In this document: one piece after another, positions 1 to 8,500 of the stretch
Layout: every line of letters starts with the position of its first letter
How positions within the stretch are numbered: position 1 is the first letter of the stretch
NCBI GenBank assembly: GCA_035380045.1
Contig: DAOSWM010000075.1
Location: 1-12,495, forward strand
Origin: DAOSWM01 sp035380045
GTDB lineage: Bacteria > Bacteroidota > Bacteroidia > Bacteroidales > Tenuifilaceae
Reading direction: 5' to 3'
Length of the DNA: 12,495 nucleotides
Program-made: the position numbers and the translations under genes
The notes under the pieces: generated by a model
Seen by the model: the letters and a program-made list of their open reading frames with translations, nothing else
What the model was told of the DNA's origin: nothing
Databases searched by the model: none

Positions 1-3000
1 CCTCAGGGCGAACCCGGAATCGATGGCCAATCCGCTTACGAGGTTTGGCTCTCCCAGGGCAACACCGGAACCGAAGCGGAGTTTCTGGCATCGCTGCAGG
101 GGGAAAACGGGGAACAAGGTAGCGATGGAGTATCCATCGAATGGTTAGGGACTTTCGCAGCAGCACCCGATGCGCCTACGGTGAACCAGGCGTACTACAA
201 CTCTACTGACGGAAAATCTTACGTGTTCGATGGCACCGAGTGGCAGCTGCTGGCGCAGGATGGCACCGACGGGGAGAACGGCGTTCTAACGCCTGGAACC
301 GCAGGGCAATCGATCACCCACACTGGCACCGACTGGGTTGCCACCTCAAATATATACACCTCCTCAGGCGAGGATGTTGGAATCGGAACCACAGCCCCCG
401 AGGAGAAGCTGCACGTGATAGGAAACATCATGGCTAGCGGTGCGATTATCGGCCAGAGCATCCAGGTGGGCGAGCCGGTTGAGGATCCCGACGCCCCGCT
501 GTTCGTGGTTCGTAACAGCAGCAACCAGATTATTTTCGCGGTGTACGAGAGCGGCGTGCGCATGTACGTCGATAGCGACGTGGCCAAGGCCGGCAGCAAG
601 GGCGGCTTCGCCGTGGGCGGCCTTACGCAGAGCAAGGCTGGCGACGAGTACTTCCGGGTAACGCCCGACAGCGTTCGCATCTACATCGACACTGCCAGCA
701 CCGTGGGGAAAAGTGGATCAAAGGGCGGTTTCGCCGTGGGAGGTCTCACGCAGAGCAAGGGAACCCCGGTTGACCTGCTGCGGGTAACGGCTGATAGCAC
801 AAGGGTTTATATCAATACAAATCAGGCCAAGAGCGGTAGTAAGGGAGGATTCGCTGTTGGTGGACTTACCCAGAGTAAAACCGGGAGTAGCTTTATGTTT
901 CTTACCCCCGAAAACTATTTTATTGGTCATAATGCAGGTAGTTCAATAACTACGGGGCAGTTCAACTCATTTATTGGTTACGAGGCAGGTAAATTAAATA
1001 CCGCTGGCAGAAATGGATTGTTTTTAGGATATAAAGCTGGGATGAATAATACAGAAGGTAATTTTAACGTGTTTATGGGTAACTACTCGGGTTATGAAAA
1101 CACAACAGGTTATAGCAATGTATTTATTGGCGATTCTACAGGTAAAAGTAATACAATAGGAGTGGAAAATGTTTTTATTGGTACTGAAGCGGGTGTGTCA
1201 AATTTAGATGGACGAAATAATATTTTTTTGGGTTCTGCAGCAGGTTACAGTAATACGACAGGCCTTAGAAATATTTTTCTCGGAACCGATGCGGGTTTTT
1301 CTAATACTGAAGGAAATCTAAATACTTTTATTGGAGTAGTTGCAGGAGCACATAATACGTTAGGAATTAGAAATATTTTTATTGGACAGGGAAGTGGATG
1401 GGCTAATTCTGAAGGGAATTATAATGTGTATATTGGTGATAGATCTGGTTTGAGTAATAATATTGGAGAGGCCAATGTGTTTATTGGGAGAAGTGCTGGA
1501 GAAAAGAAAAGTTCGGGTAGCAGTAATGTTTTTCTTGGTGAAATGGCTGGTTATAATAATAAAAATGGGGACGGTAATGTTTTTATTGGTCGAAAAGCTG
1601 GTTACAGCGAAATAGGTTCAAATAAACTATTCATTTCCAACTCAGAAACAGAATCGCCGTTAATCTACGGAGAATTTGATAATGCTAAAGTTGAGGTAAA
1701 TGGGAGCATTAAGGTTAATGAAATTCTTAACTTAAAACCCCAACAGGTTGCTCCCGGTAATCCAGAGGTTGGCGATATTTTTTACGATGAGAGTTCTAAT
1801 TCCATTAAATTTTTTAACGGTAGTGAGTGGATGGAGTTAAATGCGACGCCTTCAGCATCTACTCCCTTTGTGCAAACACTTGATGTGCCTGAACAAGATT
1901 TGGCATCGGACTCCTGCGTTGTTGTATACTTCATTTCTGATGAAGGTAGCTCTTCAATTACACAATCTGGTGTTATTTTTAGCGAGTACCCATTTAGCGA
2001 CCCTGCTGCTGGCACACAGGTTAATTATTCAACAACAGAAAATGGCGAGATAAGCATTATGATTTATGGGCTTACAGAGCTAACAACTTACTACGTACGT
2101 TCTTTCGCAACAAATGCTCAGGGTACGGCACTTGGTAATATGATATCCTTCACCACTATTGCAAATCCTTTACCAAAAGTTAACACGGGTCCTGTGCTTA
2201 ATATTACTCAAACAACAGCAACCGCCAATGGAGATGTTTATGAAGAGGGTGCTGCAGAGGTTACTGTGCGGGGAGTATGCTGGAGTACAAATCCCGAACC
2301 TACTATTAGCGATAATGTTATTGAAAGCGGAGGAGGTTTAGGTGAGTTTACAGCTGAAATTGAAGGACTTGCTGCTGAAACTTCTTACTTTGTTAGAGCT
2401 TTTGCAACAAATTCTGTGGGAACTGCCTATGGTAACGAGGTTTCATTTAAAACAGCGCCAGCAGTAACAACGGTTATGGATATTGATAATAACACATACA
2501 ACTTAGTACAAATTGGTAACCAAACATGGTTTAAGGAGAACCTGAAAACAACAAAGTATAGCGATGGTACTGCAATCCCAAACGTTACCGATGATGCTGA
2601 GTGGATTGCAGAAACTGAAGGCGCATTCTGTTGGTATAACAATGATGAGGCTTCATACAAAGCTACTTATGGAGCGTTGTATAACTACTATGCTGTGGTT
2701 GACGCTAAAAACATATGCCCTACAGGTTGGCATGTTCCTACGTATAGTGACTGGCTTATACTTACCAGTTATTTAGGAGAAGATGACCCTGTGGGAGGGA
2801 AGATGAAGGAGGAGGGAACCAGTCATTGGTTAGACCCCAATACCGGTGCTGATAACAGCAGTGGTTTTACAGGGCTTCCGGGTGGAAGCAGAGATGACGG
2901 TTATAATTTTATTGGAGAAGAGGGTAACTGGTGGCTAATGGATGGTATAGTTTTTAGTTTGTATTACGATAGTAATAATATTTACGGTTACTTTGAAAAT

Positions 3001-3039
3001 GAGTATATGGGCCTTTCGGTAAGATGTGTTAAGGATTAA
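1..3039 (+). CDS. Modular repeat surface/fibre-like protein with C-terminal FISUMP domain (5' partial)
   Basis: The frame is open from base 1, so the true start and any signal peptide lie outside the window; 1012 residues are visible. Numbering from base 1, residues 1-55 are a collagen-like Gly-x-y stretch containing GQSAYEVWLSQGNTGTEAEF, a phrase I associate with fibre proteins. Next come a linker with SYVFDGTEWQLL, a tail-fibre-like GIGTTAPEEKLHV, three repeats (186-305), fourteen 17-residue repeats (307-544), a second FFNGSEWMEL linker, two FN3-like domains (about 620-719 and 724-819), and a FISUMP domain (about 824-1012; TWFKENL, CPTGWHVP, GLPGGSR, final RCVKD). FISUMP is the Fibrobacter succinogenes major paralogous domain, common in Bacteroidota surface proteins; its biochemical role is unknown. 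No peptidase S74 chaperone or type IX secretion C-terminal domain is visible. The FIGxxAG array resembles YadA-like trimeric adhesin heads, so an extended oligomeric exoprotein is likely. Ligand and anchoring are unknown. GC content drops sharply near base 880. Confidence 0.9.
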   Translation, partial: PQGEPGIDGQSAYEVWLSQGNTGTEAEFLASLQGENGEQGSDGVSIEWLGTFAAAPDAPTVNQAYYNSTDGKSYVFDGTEWQLLAQDGTDGENGVLTPGTAGQSITHTGTDWVATSNIYTSSGEDVGIGTTAPEEKLHVIGNIMASGAIIGQSIQVGEPVEDPDAPLFVVRNSSNQIIFAVYESGVRMYVDSDVAKAGSKGGFAVGGLTQSKAGDEYFRVTPDSVRIYIDTASTVGKSGSKGGFAVGGLTQSKGTPVDLLRVTADSTRVYINTNQAKSGSKGGFAVGGLTQSKTGSSFMFLTPENYFIGHNAGSSITTGQFNSFIGYEAGKLNTAGRNGLFLGYKAGMNNTEGNFNVFMGNYSGYENTTGYSNVFIGDSTGKSNTIGVENVFIGTEAGVSNLDGRNNIFLGSAAGYSNTTGLRNIFLGTDAGFSNTEGNLNTFIGVVAGAHNTLGIRNIFIGQGSGWANSEGNYNVYIGDRSGLSNNIGEANVFIGRSAGEKKSSGSSNVFLGEMAGYNNKNGDGNVFIGRKAGYSEIGSNKLFISNSETESPLIYGEFDNAKVEVNGSIKVNEILNLKPQQVAPGNPEVGDIFYDESSNSIKFFNGSEWMELNATPSASTPFVQTLDVPEQDLASDSCVVVYFISDEGSSSITQSGVIFSEYPFSDPAAGTQVNYSTTENGEISIMIYGLTELTTYYVRSFATNAQGTALGNMISFTTIANPLPKVNTGPVLNITQTTATANGDVYEEGAAEVTVRGVCWSTNPEPTISDNVIESGGGLGEFTAEIEGLAAETSYFVRAFATNSVGTAYGNEVSFKTAPAVTTVMDIDNNTYNLVQIGNQTWFKENLKTTKYSDGTAIPNVTDDAEWIAETEGAFCWYNNDEASYKATYGALYNYYAVVDAKNICPTGWHVPTYSDWLILTSYLGEDDPVGGKMKEEGTSHWLDPNTGADNSSGFTGLPGGSRDDGYNFIGEEGNWWLMDGIVFSLYYDSNNIYGYFENEYMGLSVRCVKD
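556..915 (+). repeat. Three tandem 39-42 residue coding repeats with an invariant GSKGGFAVGGLTQSK core
   Basis: Units lie at 556-672, 673-798 and 799-915. Each starts (V/T)R(M/I/V)Y(V/I)(D/N), passes through the 15-residue core GSKGGFAVGGLTQSK, and ends near (F/L)RVTxDS or FLTPEN. The cores at 592-636, 715-759 and 835-879 are identical in protein but differ at many synonymous positions, so these are old or independently shaped copies rather than a recent duplication. The middle unit is three residues longer between core and end. Similar segments occur in Bacteroidota fibre-like proteins; I know of no assigned function. Confidence 0.9.
919..1632 (+). repeat. Fourteen tandem 17-residue (51-bp) FIGxxAGxxNxxGxxNx coding repeats
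   Basis: Units begin every 51 bases from 919 to 1582 without a phase break. The consensus is (F/Y)(I/L/M)Gxx(A/S/T)Gxx(N)xxGxxN(V/I). Phe/Tyr at position 1, Gly at position 3 and Gly at position 7 are kept throughout. Position 10 Asn and position 13 Gly are kept in most units; the last unit (GRKAGYSEIGSNKLF) departs in its second half. The regular Gly and Asn turns with alternating hydrophobics suggest a beta-roll or beta-solenoid, reminiscent of YadA-type trimeric heads, though the 17-residue period is longer than the 14-15 typical there. DNA identity between units is modest, so recent slippage is unlikely. The array is AT-rich (about 30-33% GC in two sampled 60-base lines). Confidence 0.92.
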
Positions 3040-3071
3040 TCGATAAATTTTGAAATAGAGAAATTCAAATA

Positions 3072-3222
3072 TTAAGAGGGTGTATCAAAAGTTCATTGTG
3101 TGACTCTGTGAAGGACACTGAGAAACTCTGTGAAACTAATAATTTATTGTATCACAGAGGAATCACAGAGTTTCACAGAGTAGTAAATCTAATCCTTTTT
3201 AACTATTGAGACACCCTCTTAA
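3072..3222. mobile_element. MITE-like palindromic element between convergent genes
   Basis: The ends 3072-3093 and 3201-3222 are inverted repeats matching at 20 of 22 positions; both begin with TTAA followed by GAGGGTGT or its complement. Inside, ACTCTGTGAA (3103-3112) pairs perfectly with 3172-3181, and CTCTGTGA (3126-3133) pairs with 3152-3159 around an 18-base AT-rich loop. CTCTGTGA occurs twice forward (3104, 3126) and three times inverted (3152, 3163, 3173). No open reading frame for a transposase is present, so this would be a non-autonomous element mobilised in trans, or a REP-like palindrome. GAGGGTGTcTCAA-type ends and CTCTGTGA runs are, from memory, recurrent in Bacteroidota intergenic DNA. 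The TTAA at each end may be a target duplication or part of the repeat. Confidence 0.6.
3100..3184. terminator. Probable bidirectional terminator hairpin
   Basis: The inner part of the palindromic element can fold as a long hairpin on either strand: a 10-bp perfect outer stem, an imperfect middle, and an 8-bp perfect inner stem. It sits between the stop codons of two converging genes (3039 plus strand, 3241 minus strand), 60 or so bases past each. The flanks are AT-rich, including a run of five T at 3196-3200 on the plus strand. Termination here is an inference from position and fold, not a canonical GC stem followed directly by a U tract. Confidence 0.4.
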
Positions 3223-3240
3223 ACGAAATAATAGAGGAGT

Positions 3241-5565
3241 CTACATTTTTCTAGTAGCAAAAACCCGTTGCGAATCCTCGGCACCGTTCTCGTCAATAAC
3301 CTTCAGGGTGTTCCAGCCCTCGTTGAAAATAATGGCCATTTTATGGTCGCTGGTAGTTGAACCCAAAAACTCATCGTTGAGGTACCAGTAAACAATCTGT
3401 CCGGTTCCGGTGTGGCCAACCTTGCATACTACCGGCTGGGTTTTACCATCGAAATCGCGGGGAAGGAACAGCTTCGCATCAAGGTTGGGGTAAATAATTT
3501 TAAGCGAGTTATCGGCCTTGTAGGCCGAGCAGTTTGGGTAGTGGCTTGCCAATTTCTCAATATATTGTCCCTTTTCACGCAGGTAGTAGGCAATATCGGG
3601 CGGGTAAATGGTAACCGCTTTTTTTACACCACCAACCTCGTGCCAGCAGCGCGAGCAGGTTTGGTACTTGCCGTCGGTTGAGAAGTAGCGGAATTGGTGG
3701 TAGTCGCAGGACTGCAACGGTTTCATTCCGTAGGGAACTTCAGCCTCCTCAACGTCAGTACAAGCTTCCGTTGCCCTGAATCCCGATAGTTTACAAATTT
3801 TCACTTTCTTGAAATCGATATCGTTCTTCTCGAACCACTGCTTCGGATTCTTTGCAGGCAGCGCCTGCAGTATGTCGAATAGGATTGGTCCGGCAGAGGT
3901 AGCTCCGCTCAAATTCTTATTGCTTTCGCCATCGAAGTTTCCAACCCAAACGGCTATGGTAAATTCTGGGTTTACGCCAACTGCCCAAGCATCCTTGTGC
4001 CCGTAGCTGGTGCCTGTTTTCCAGGCAAACGGCTGCGACCCGCTGAAACGTTCCCAGTAGTACTCGCTCCCGGGACGCTTTAAATCCTTCAGCATTTCCA
4101 GAGTAAGGTAGCAGCTTCCTGCGCTAACTAGCTGCGCTGTACTCTTTTTCTCTTCATTCTTTAAAACAACATTTTTGCTGAAAATACCCTCGTTGGCCAA
4201 TCCGCGGAATAGCATTACCATTTCCCATGGGTTTACTTCGGCTCCACCAATAATCAGTGGTAAACCGTAATCGTCGGCTGTTCGGAAAAGCGTGGACACT
4301 CCGGCTGTTTTCAGAAAACTGTAGAACTGAAAAACGCCATAGGCGTTTAGTAGTCGAACGGCAGGAATATTCAACGACTGCACCAGCGCATCCTTTGCGG
4401 TGGCTACTCCCTGGTACTCGCGGCTGGCATTTTTTGGTGAGAAACCCTCGAAGTAGGTTGGTAAATCGCGTATTAGGCTTTGGGGAATTATCAGCCCCTC
4501 GTCAATGCTAAGCGCGTACAGGAAGGGTTTCAGAATGGAGCCGCTCGAGCGGGGTGCCATTACACCGTCAACCTGTCCGTTGTGTTTGTCATCGAAAAAG
4601 TTTGGTGAGCCAACGTACGCTGCAACCTCCCCGGTTTCCGTTTTTGCAACCAGAATTGCCAAGTTATGAATGCCGTACGATTTGTAAATTTGAGCGTATC
4701 GTTTGGCAATGCGGTTGCACTGTTTCTGAATATTCAGGTCGATGGTTGTGTTGAATATTCTTTGATTCGTGTAGCTGCTTTTCAGCCTTCGGGAAAGGTG
4801 TGGAGCGTGCGATTCGAACACCAGAAACTCATCGGGAATTGGCTCCAACGGAGCCAGCATATGGGTTTGCTCGGTGATGTATCCTTTTTCAAACAGTTTG
4901 TCGAGCAGATTGTCGCGCTTCTTTCTTAGTTCCTCCGAGGTTTTTTGGGGATAAATTAGTCCGGGGGCGTTAGGTAGAACCGCTAGCGTTGCTGCCTCGC
5001 TCCAGGTAAGTTCATGGGCTTCCTTCCCAAAAAACTTCAGCGAGGCGGTTCGGTAGCCAATAACATTTCCACCGTAGGGAGCATGGTTTAGGTAAAGTTC
5101 AAGAATATCTTCCTTCGAGTAGTGCAGGTCAATTTTTACTGCAAACAGAATCTCTCTCAGCTTGTTAATGTAAGTTCGCTTTTTAGGATTGCTCATTCGG
5201 GCAAGCTGCATGGGAATTGTGCTGGCCCCGCTTACAATTTTACCTTCACTAATATTCTGGTAAGCAGCACGAAGTATAGCGGTTATGCTCACCCCATGGT
5301 GTTTGTAGAAATTCTCATCCTCAAAAGTTGTAACAGCAATTATTAACTTTTCAGGAATGCTTGCAGTATCGGGGGGAAAGTGCCACTGCTCGTTACTGTT
5401 TATGTACGCATTAAGCAACGTACCGTTGCTGGCACGGACAACTGCGCTGTAGTCGTTGTTGAATATTGGTTTTTGGGGTGGAATTGCGAAGTAAAGGAAG
5501 GCAATGGACAACAGAAAAACTATTGCCCATTGCCAAACTTTTATTCTACTTAAACGGTTCAACAT
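3241..5565 (-). CDS. pbpC: Penicillin-binding protein 1C (bifunctional transglycosylase/transpeptidase)
   Basis: This inner-membrane peptidoglycan synthase polymerises glycan strands and carries a transpeptidase-type domain. With the start at MLNRLSRIK the protein is 774 residues, close to the 770 of E. coli PBP1C. A membrane anchor spans about 9-29. The GT51 domain (about 45-225) has the catalytic motif EDENFYKHHG with Glu82, then GASTIPMQLARM and KLREILFAVKIDLHYSK. The penicillin-binding domain carries SILK (Ser343/Lys346), SLN (397-399) and KTG (516-518), so it looks catalytically intact. A cysteine-bearing linker (Cys591, 602, 620, 637, 640) leads to a BiPBP_C domain (about 690-774). The start was chosen because it puts positive residues just before the membrane segment and gives family length; ATG at 5652 would add 29 non-homologous residues. 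It overlaps the upstream macroglobulin gene by 20 bases, with AAAAAGG shortly before the ATG, which suggests translational coupling. Confidence 0.96.
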   Translation of the reverse strand: MLNRLSRIKVWQWAIVFLLSIAFLYFAIPPQKPIFNNDYSAVVRASNGTLLNAYINSNEQWHFPPDTASIPEKLIIAVTTFEDENFYKHHGVSITAILRAAYQNISEGKIVSGASTIPMQLARMSNPKKRTYINKLREILFAVKIDLHYSKEDILELYLNHAPYGGNVIGYRTASLKFFGKEAHELTWSEAATLAVLPNAPGLIYPQKTSEELRKKRDNLLDKLFEKGYITEQTHMLAPLEPIPDEFLVFESHAPHLSRRLKSSYTNQRIFNTTIDLNIQKQCNRIAKRYAQIYKSYGIHNLAILVAKTETGEVAAYVGSPNFFDDKHNGQVDGVMAPRSSGSILKPFLYALSIDEGLIIPQSLIRDLPTYFEGFSPKNASREYQGVATAKDALVQSLNIPAVRLLNAYGVFQFYSFLKTAGVSTLFRTADDYGLPLIIGGAEVNPWEMVMLFRGLANEGIFSKNVVLKNEEKKSTAQLVSAGSCYLTLEMLKDLKRPGSEYYWERFSGSQPFAWKTGTSYGHKDAWAVGVNPEFTIAVWVGNFDGESNKNLSGATSAGPILFDILQALPAKNPKQWFEKNDIDFKKVKICKLSGFRATEACTDVEEAEVPYGMKPLQSCDYHQFRYFSTDGKYQTCSRCWHEVGGVKKAVTIYPPDIAYYLREKGQYIEKLASHYPNCSAYKADNSLKIIYPNLDAKLFLPRDFDGKTQPVVCKVGHTGTGQIVYWYLNDEFLGSTTSDHKMAIIFNEGWNTLKVIDENGAEDSQRVFATRKM

Positions 5566-8500
5566 AAACCTTTTTGCCTTCGGTAGTTGCTTTGTAATCG
5601 TTACTGTACATGGCTTCGAGCAGCGTTCCGGGAAGCCAGAATTCACCCGCATTTACGCAGTTAATTTTCACCACAAAGTCGAGGGTTTTACTATCGCGCA
5701 GGTCGAAGAACCACATTACACGGTCGTCGCGAATGTCGAGGTAGTTCTCCTTATTTAGGTTCCAGCCTTGGGTCCAGTTTGGCAGCATCTCGTTATTAAT
5801 CCTGATATTTTCAATTTGCCAACCCGAGGGGATAATTTGCATTAGCGCCAGCTCTGTAACGTTGCTTATTGGGCTTGTGTTCTTGGCGCTAAATTTCCCG
5901 TAAATGGTGGTTCCCTGCTTCAGCGACTGCGGATTTATGGTATTGCCGTTCACATCGAACCAGCTAACCGTTAGGTTGAGGTTCTTCTCAAAGGCTTTGC
6001 TCTCATCCTTCAGCGGAACTCCATTGTACGATAGCGTTGCGAATACCTGCTCCACTTTGCTTGAGTTTGAAAGGGTAACCTCAATGTTCTTTCCAAAGTT
6101 CTCTTTGATAGGAATTTTAACCCGACCCTCCTCGTTAAATTCGATTTTTGTCCCGTTAGCAAGCGTTACCGTTCCGGTAATTATTTCTCCCTGGGAGGCC
6201 GATATTCCGGTAATGCCGAAGTATTTCCCAAGCGCAAGAAGCATGTAGCCTGCGCTTTGTGTGCTTAGGTAGTTGCGGCTTGATAGCATTTCGGCAACCG
6301 ATTTTGCAGCAATTTCAGCAGTTTCCATTTTATTCATCAGCACAGCACAGTAAAGAATAATTGCGTCATCCCTGTACTTCGAGCCGTAGTTGTAGGAGAA
6401 TGGTTCATACTCTTTGGTTTCGGTTCCTGCGGTTGCAATTATTTGGTCACGAACATTTTCGGCGCCAGCCAAGTGGTAAGCGGTGGCAAGCATCCATTTC
6501 TCGGTGCTGGTCATTTTGTTCAGTTCGTTTTCCATCAGGAGGTTCATTTCGCCCATTTGCTGCTGGTTTGCCAAAGCCAGAATGAAGGCTCGGTTAACGC
6601 GGGTGGTAAGTTCTCCCACATGATTTCTGGCAGCGTTCTTCAGCCTGTTTACAGCGTTGCTGTAAAGGTAATCGGGAACTGCGTAACCCAATTTTTTGGC
6701 TTCAATAAGGAAGTGCGATGCGTAGTTGGTTCCCCACTCGCATTCGGTTGTATTCCCCGGCCAGTAGGCAAATCCTCCATTGCTAACTTGGAACTGCTGT
6801 AAGCGGTTAATTCCTTCGTTTATGTTTCGATCAATTTCCTTCACCTCGTCATCCCTAAAGTACCCCATTTTTTTCAGGTAAAGCTGAGGGAATATTGCCG
6901 AGGTCGTTTGCTCAATACAGCCGTACGGGTACATAATCAACCACTTAAGCCTGTGCTCAAAATCCATGTTGGGGAAAATGTTAACGTCGAGGATGGCGTT
7001 ATTCGTGCCATCAATTCCAACTTTTGGAACGTTTATGGTTACGCTTTGCCCCTTGGGAACTTTTTCGGTTTTCTTGTTGTAAATACGTGCCGAGGTTGGT
7101 ACAACTTTAATGTCGGTTTCGCTGAAAACATCAATGTTTCCGGAGCTTCCGGTGAGAAGAATTTTTGCTTGTCCTATGGCTTCCTTCACCCGAATCTTGT
7201 ACTGAATGTCGGCCTCATCGTTCTGCGCGAAGGTAACATCAATAACTGGGTTGCCAACTACCTCCAGTGGGCCCTCGGTTTTCAGCTCAAACTTTGCAGT
7301 TGAAATGTCGGGGTTCATTCGGAAAAGGGCAACTGGTAGAATGAACTCATCGCCAGGGTTAAGCACCCTCGGAATGCTGGGTTGCATAATTATTTCGGAA
7401 CGAACCGGAACTGTTTTTTCGGCGTTGCCGAAGCTGCCCTTATCGGTTCCAACCACCATAACCCGAACGGCTCCGTTGTAGTTTGGCATTTGGAACTTAA
7501 CGGTGGCTTTGCCACGGTCGTCGGTAAACAGCGGGCCTTTGAACATGCTAACCGGTTTGAACCGTTTCTTCCCGGCAACCGGGTCGAGCTGCGACTCGCG
7601 GTAGTCCATCTCATCGGCACCGCCAATGGAGAATGTTTGGAAAATATCGCCCTTGTTTGCGCTTATAACGTGTGCAAACACATCGTAGGTTTGAATGAAT
7701 AATCCGATTTTCTTGTAGAATTCGTTCCATGGGCGAGGCGTCCTGAACTGGGTTAGGCTCAGCAACCCTTCATCAACCACTGCAATGGTGAATTGTGCTT
7801 TCCGGTTGCTTACTGTATTCACTGTAATTTCAAACTCCTGGTTGGGTGCCAAATTCTCAGCCGACTCAATATTAAACTCGATACGCGTATCGGAATCCTC
7901 AACCATAATTGGCATTATGCCAAACATTCGAATGGGTCGGTCGTTGGTGGTTTGGTCGTGCGGTTGAATTACCGAAACGGTAACGTACACGTTGGGAAGC
8001 ATATTCCTGCTTAGCGGAACATCAATAACCAGCTCATCATTGTTACTGCTGCTAGGGTCAACCCAGAACCACTTTAGAATTTCGTTTCCCTTCTCAACGG
8101 TAACCAGTATGTTTCCCTGTTTTGGATTGGGCAATAGTATTTTTGCGGTTTCCGACGAAGAGTACTTTTCCTTATCGGATTTTAGGGCCAGCGTTCCTTC
8201 GTTCAAATCGCTACCCGGAATGCTTCCCCATTTGTATGCGCTGAAGAACATGGAAGCACAGTGGCCGCTGCCATCGCTAACTTCAATTAGGTAGTGGCCG
8301 TTATCGGGGGGAGTAAAGTTTACGAATGTTGATTCTTTCAGGATGCTCACAGTACCGCTGTATTCAAGGTAGGTTTGGCTGTCCTCCTTGTACTTTAGCT
8401 GGTAGCTTCTGCGGCTATCGTACTGGTACCACCACATTTTATCGTTGCGGTAAATGCGGTACTGCAGCTGCTTGCCGGTTTGCTTTTTCCCGCTGGGGTC

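Noticed and set aside
219..680. 153-residue minus-strand open frame in the GC-rich front of the surface gene
   Set aside because: It is antisense to a frame with clear domain content; GC-rich sequence makes stop-free antisense frames common, and its translation shows no recognisable family.
919..1632. Regular 51-bp spacing suggestive of a CRISPR or satellite array
   Set aside because: The period is a whole number of codons, the DNA copies are diverged, there are no identical repeats with unique spacers, and the frame is intact through the whole array.
2470..3036. FISUMP segment as a separate gene fused by a missed stop
   Set aside because: No start codon with upstream signal and no frame disturbance is seen; FISUMP is normally a C-terminal domain of larger proteins.
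3103..3181. tRNA or structured small RNA in the palindromic gap
   Set aside because: The fold is a simple long hairpin with repeated octamers; no cloverleaf, anticodon arm or riboswitch-like core is visible.
3780..3850. Cysteine cluster near the PBP1C C-terminus as a new zinc-binding insertion
   Set aside because: Cysteine-bearing CxxSG...C...C motifs between the transpeptidase and BiPBP_C domains are, from memory, typical of PBP1C proteins, so this is not specific to this gene.
5566..5652. Longer PBP1C start at ATG 5652
   Set aside because: It would add 29 residues with no membrane or family character that lie wholly within the macroglobulin coding end; the start at 5565 gives normal PBP1C length and topology.
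6443..6802. Plus-strand open frames of 60-130 residues across the macroglobulin and PBP1C genes (e.g. 6443-6802, 6908-7303, 7382-7702)
   Set aside because: They are antisense shadows of long, well-supported minus-strand genes, with no motifs, signals or regulatory sites of their own.
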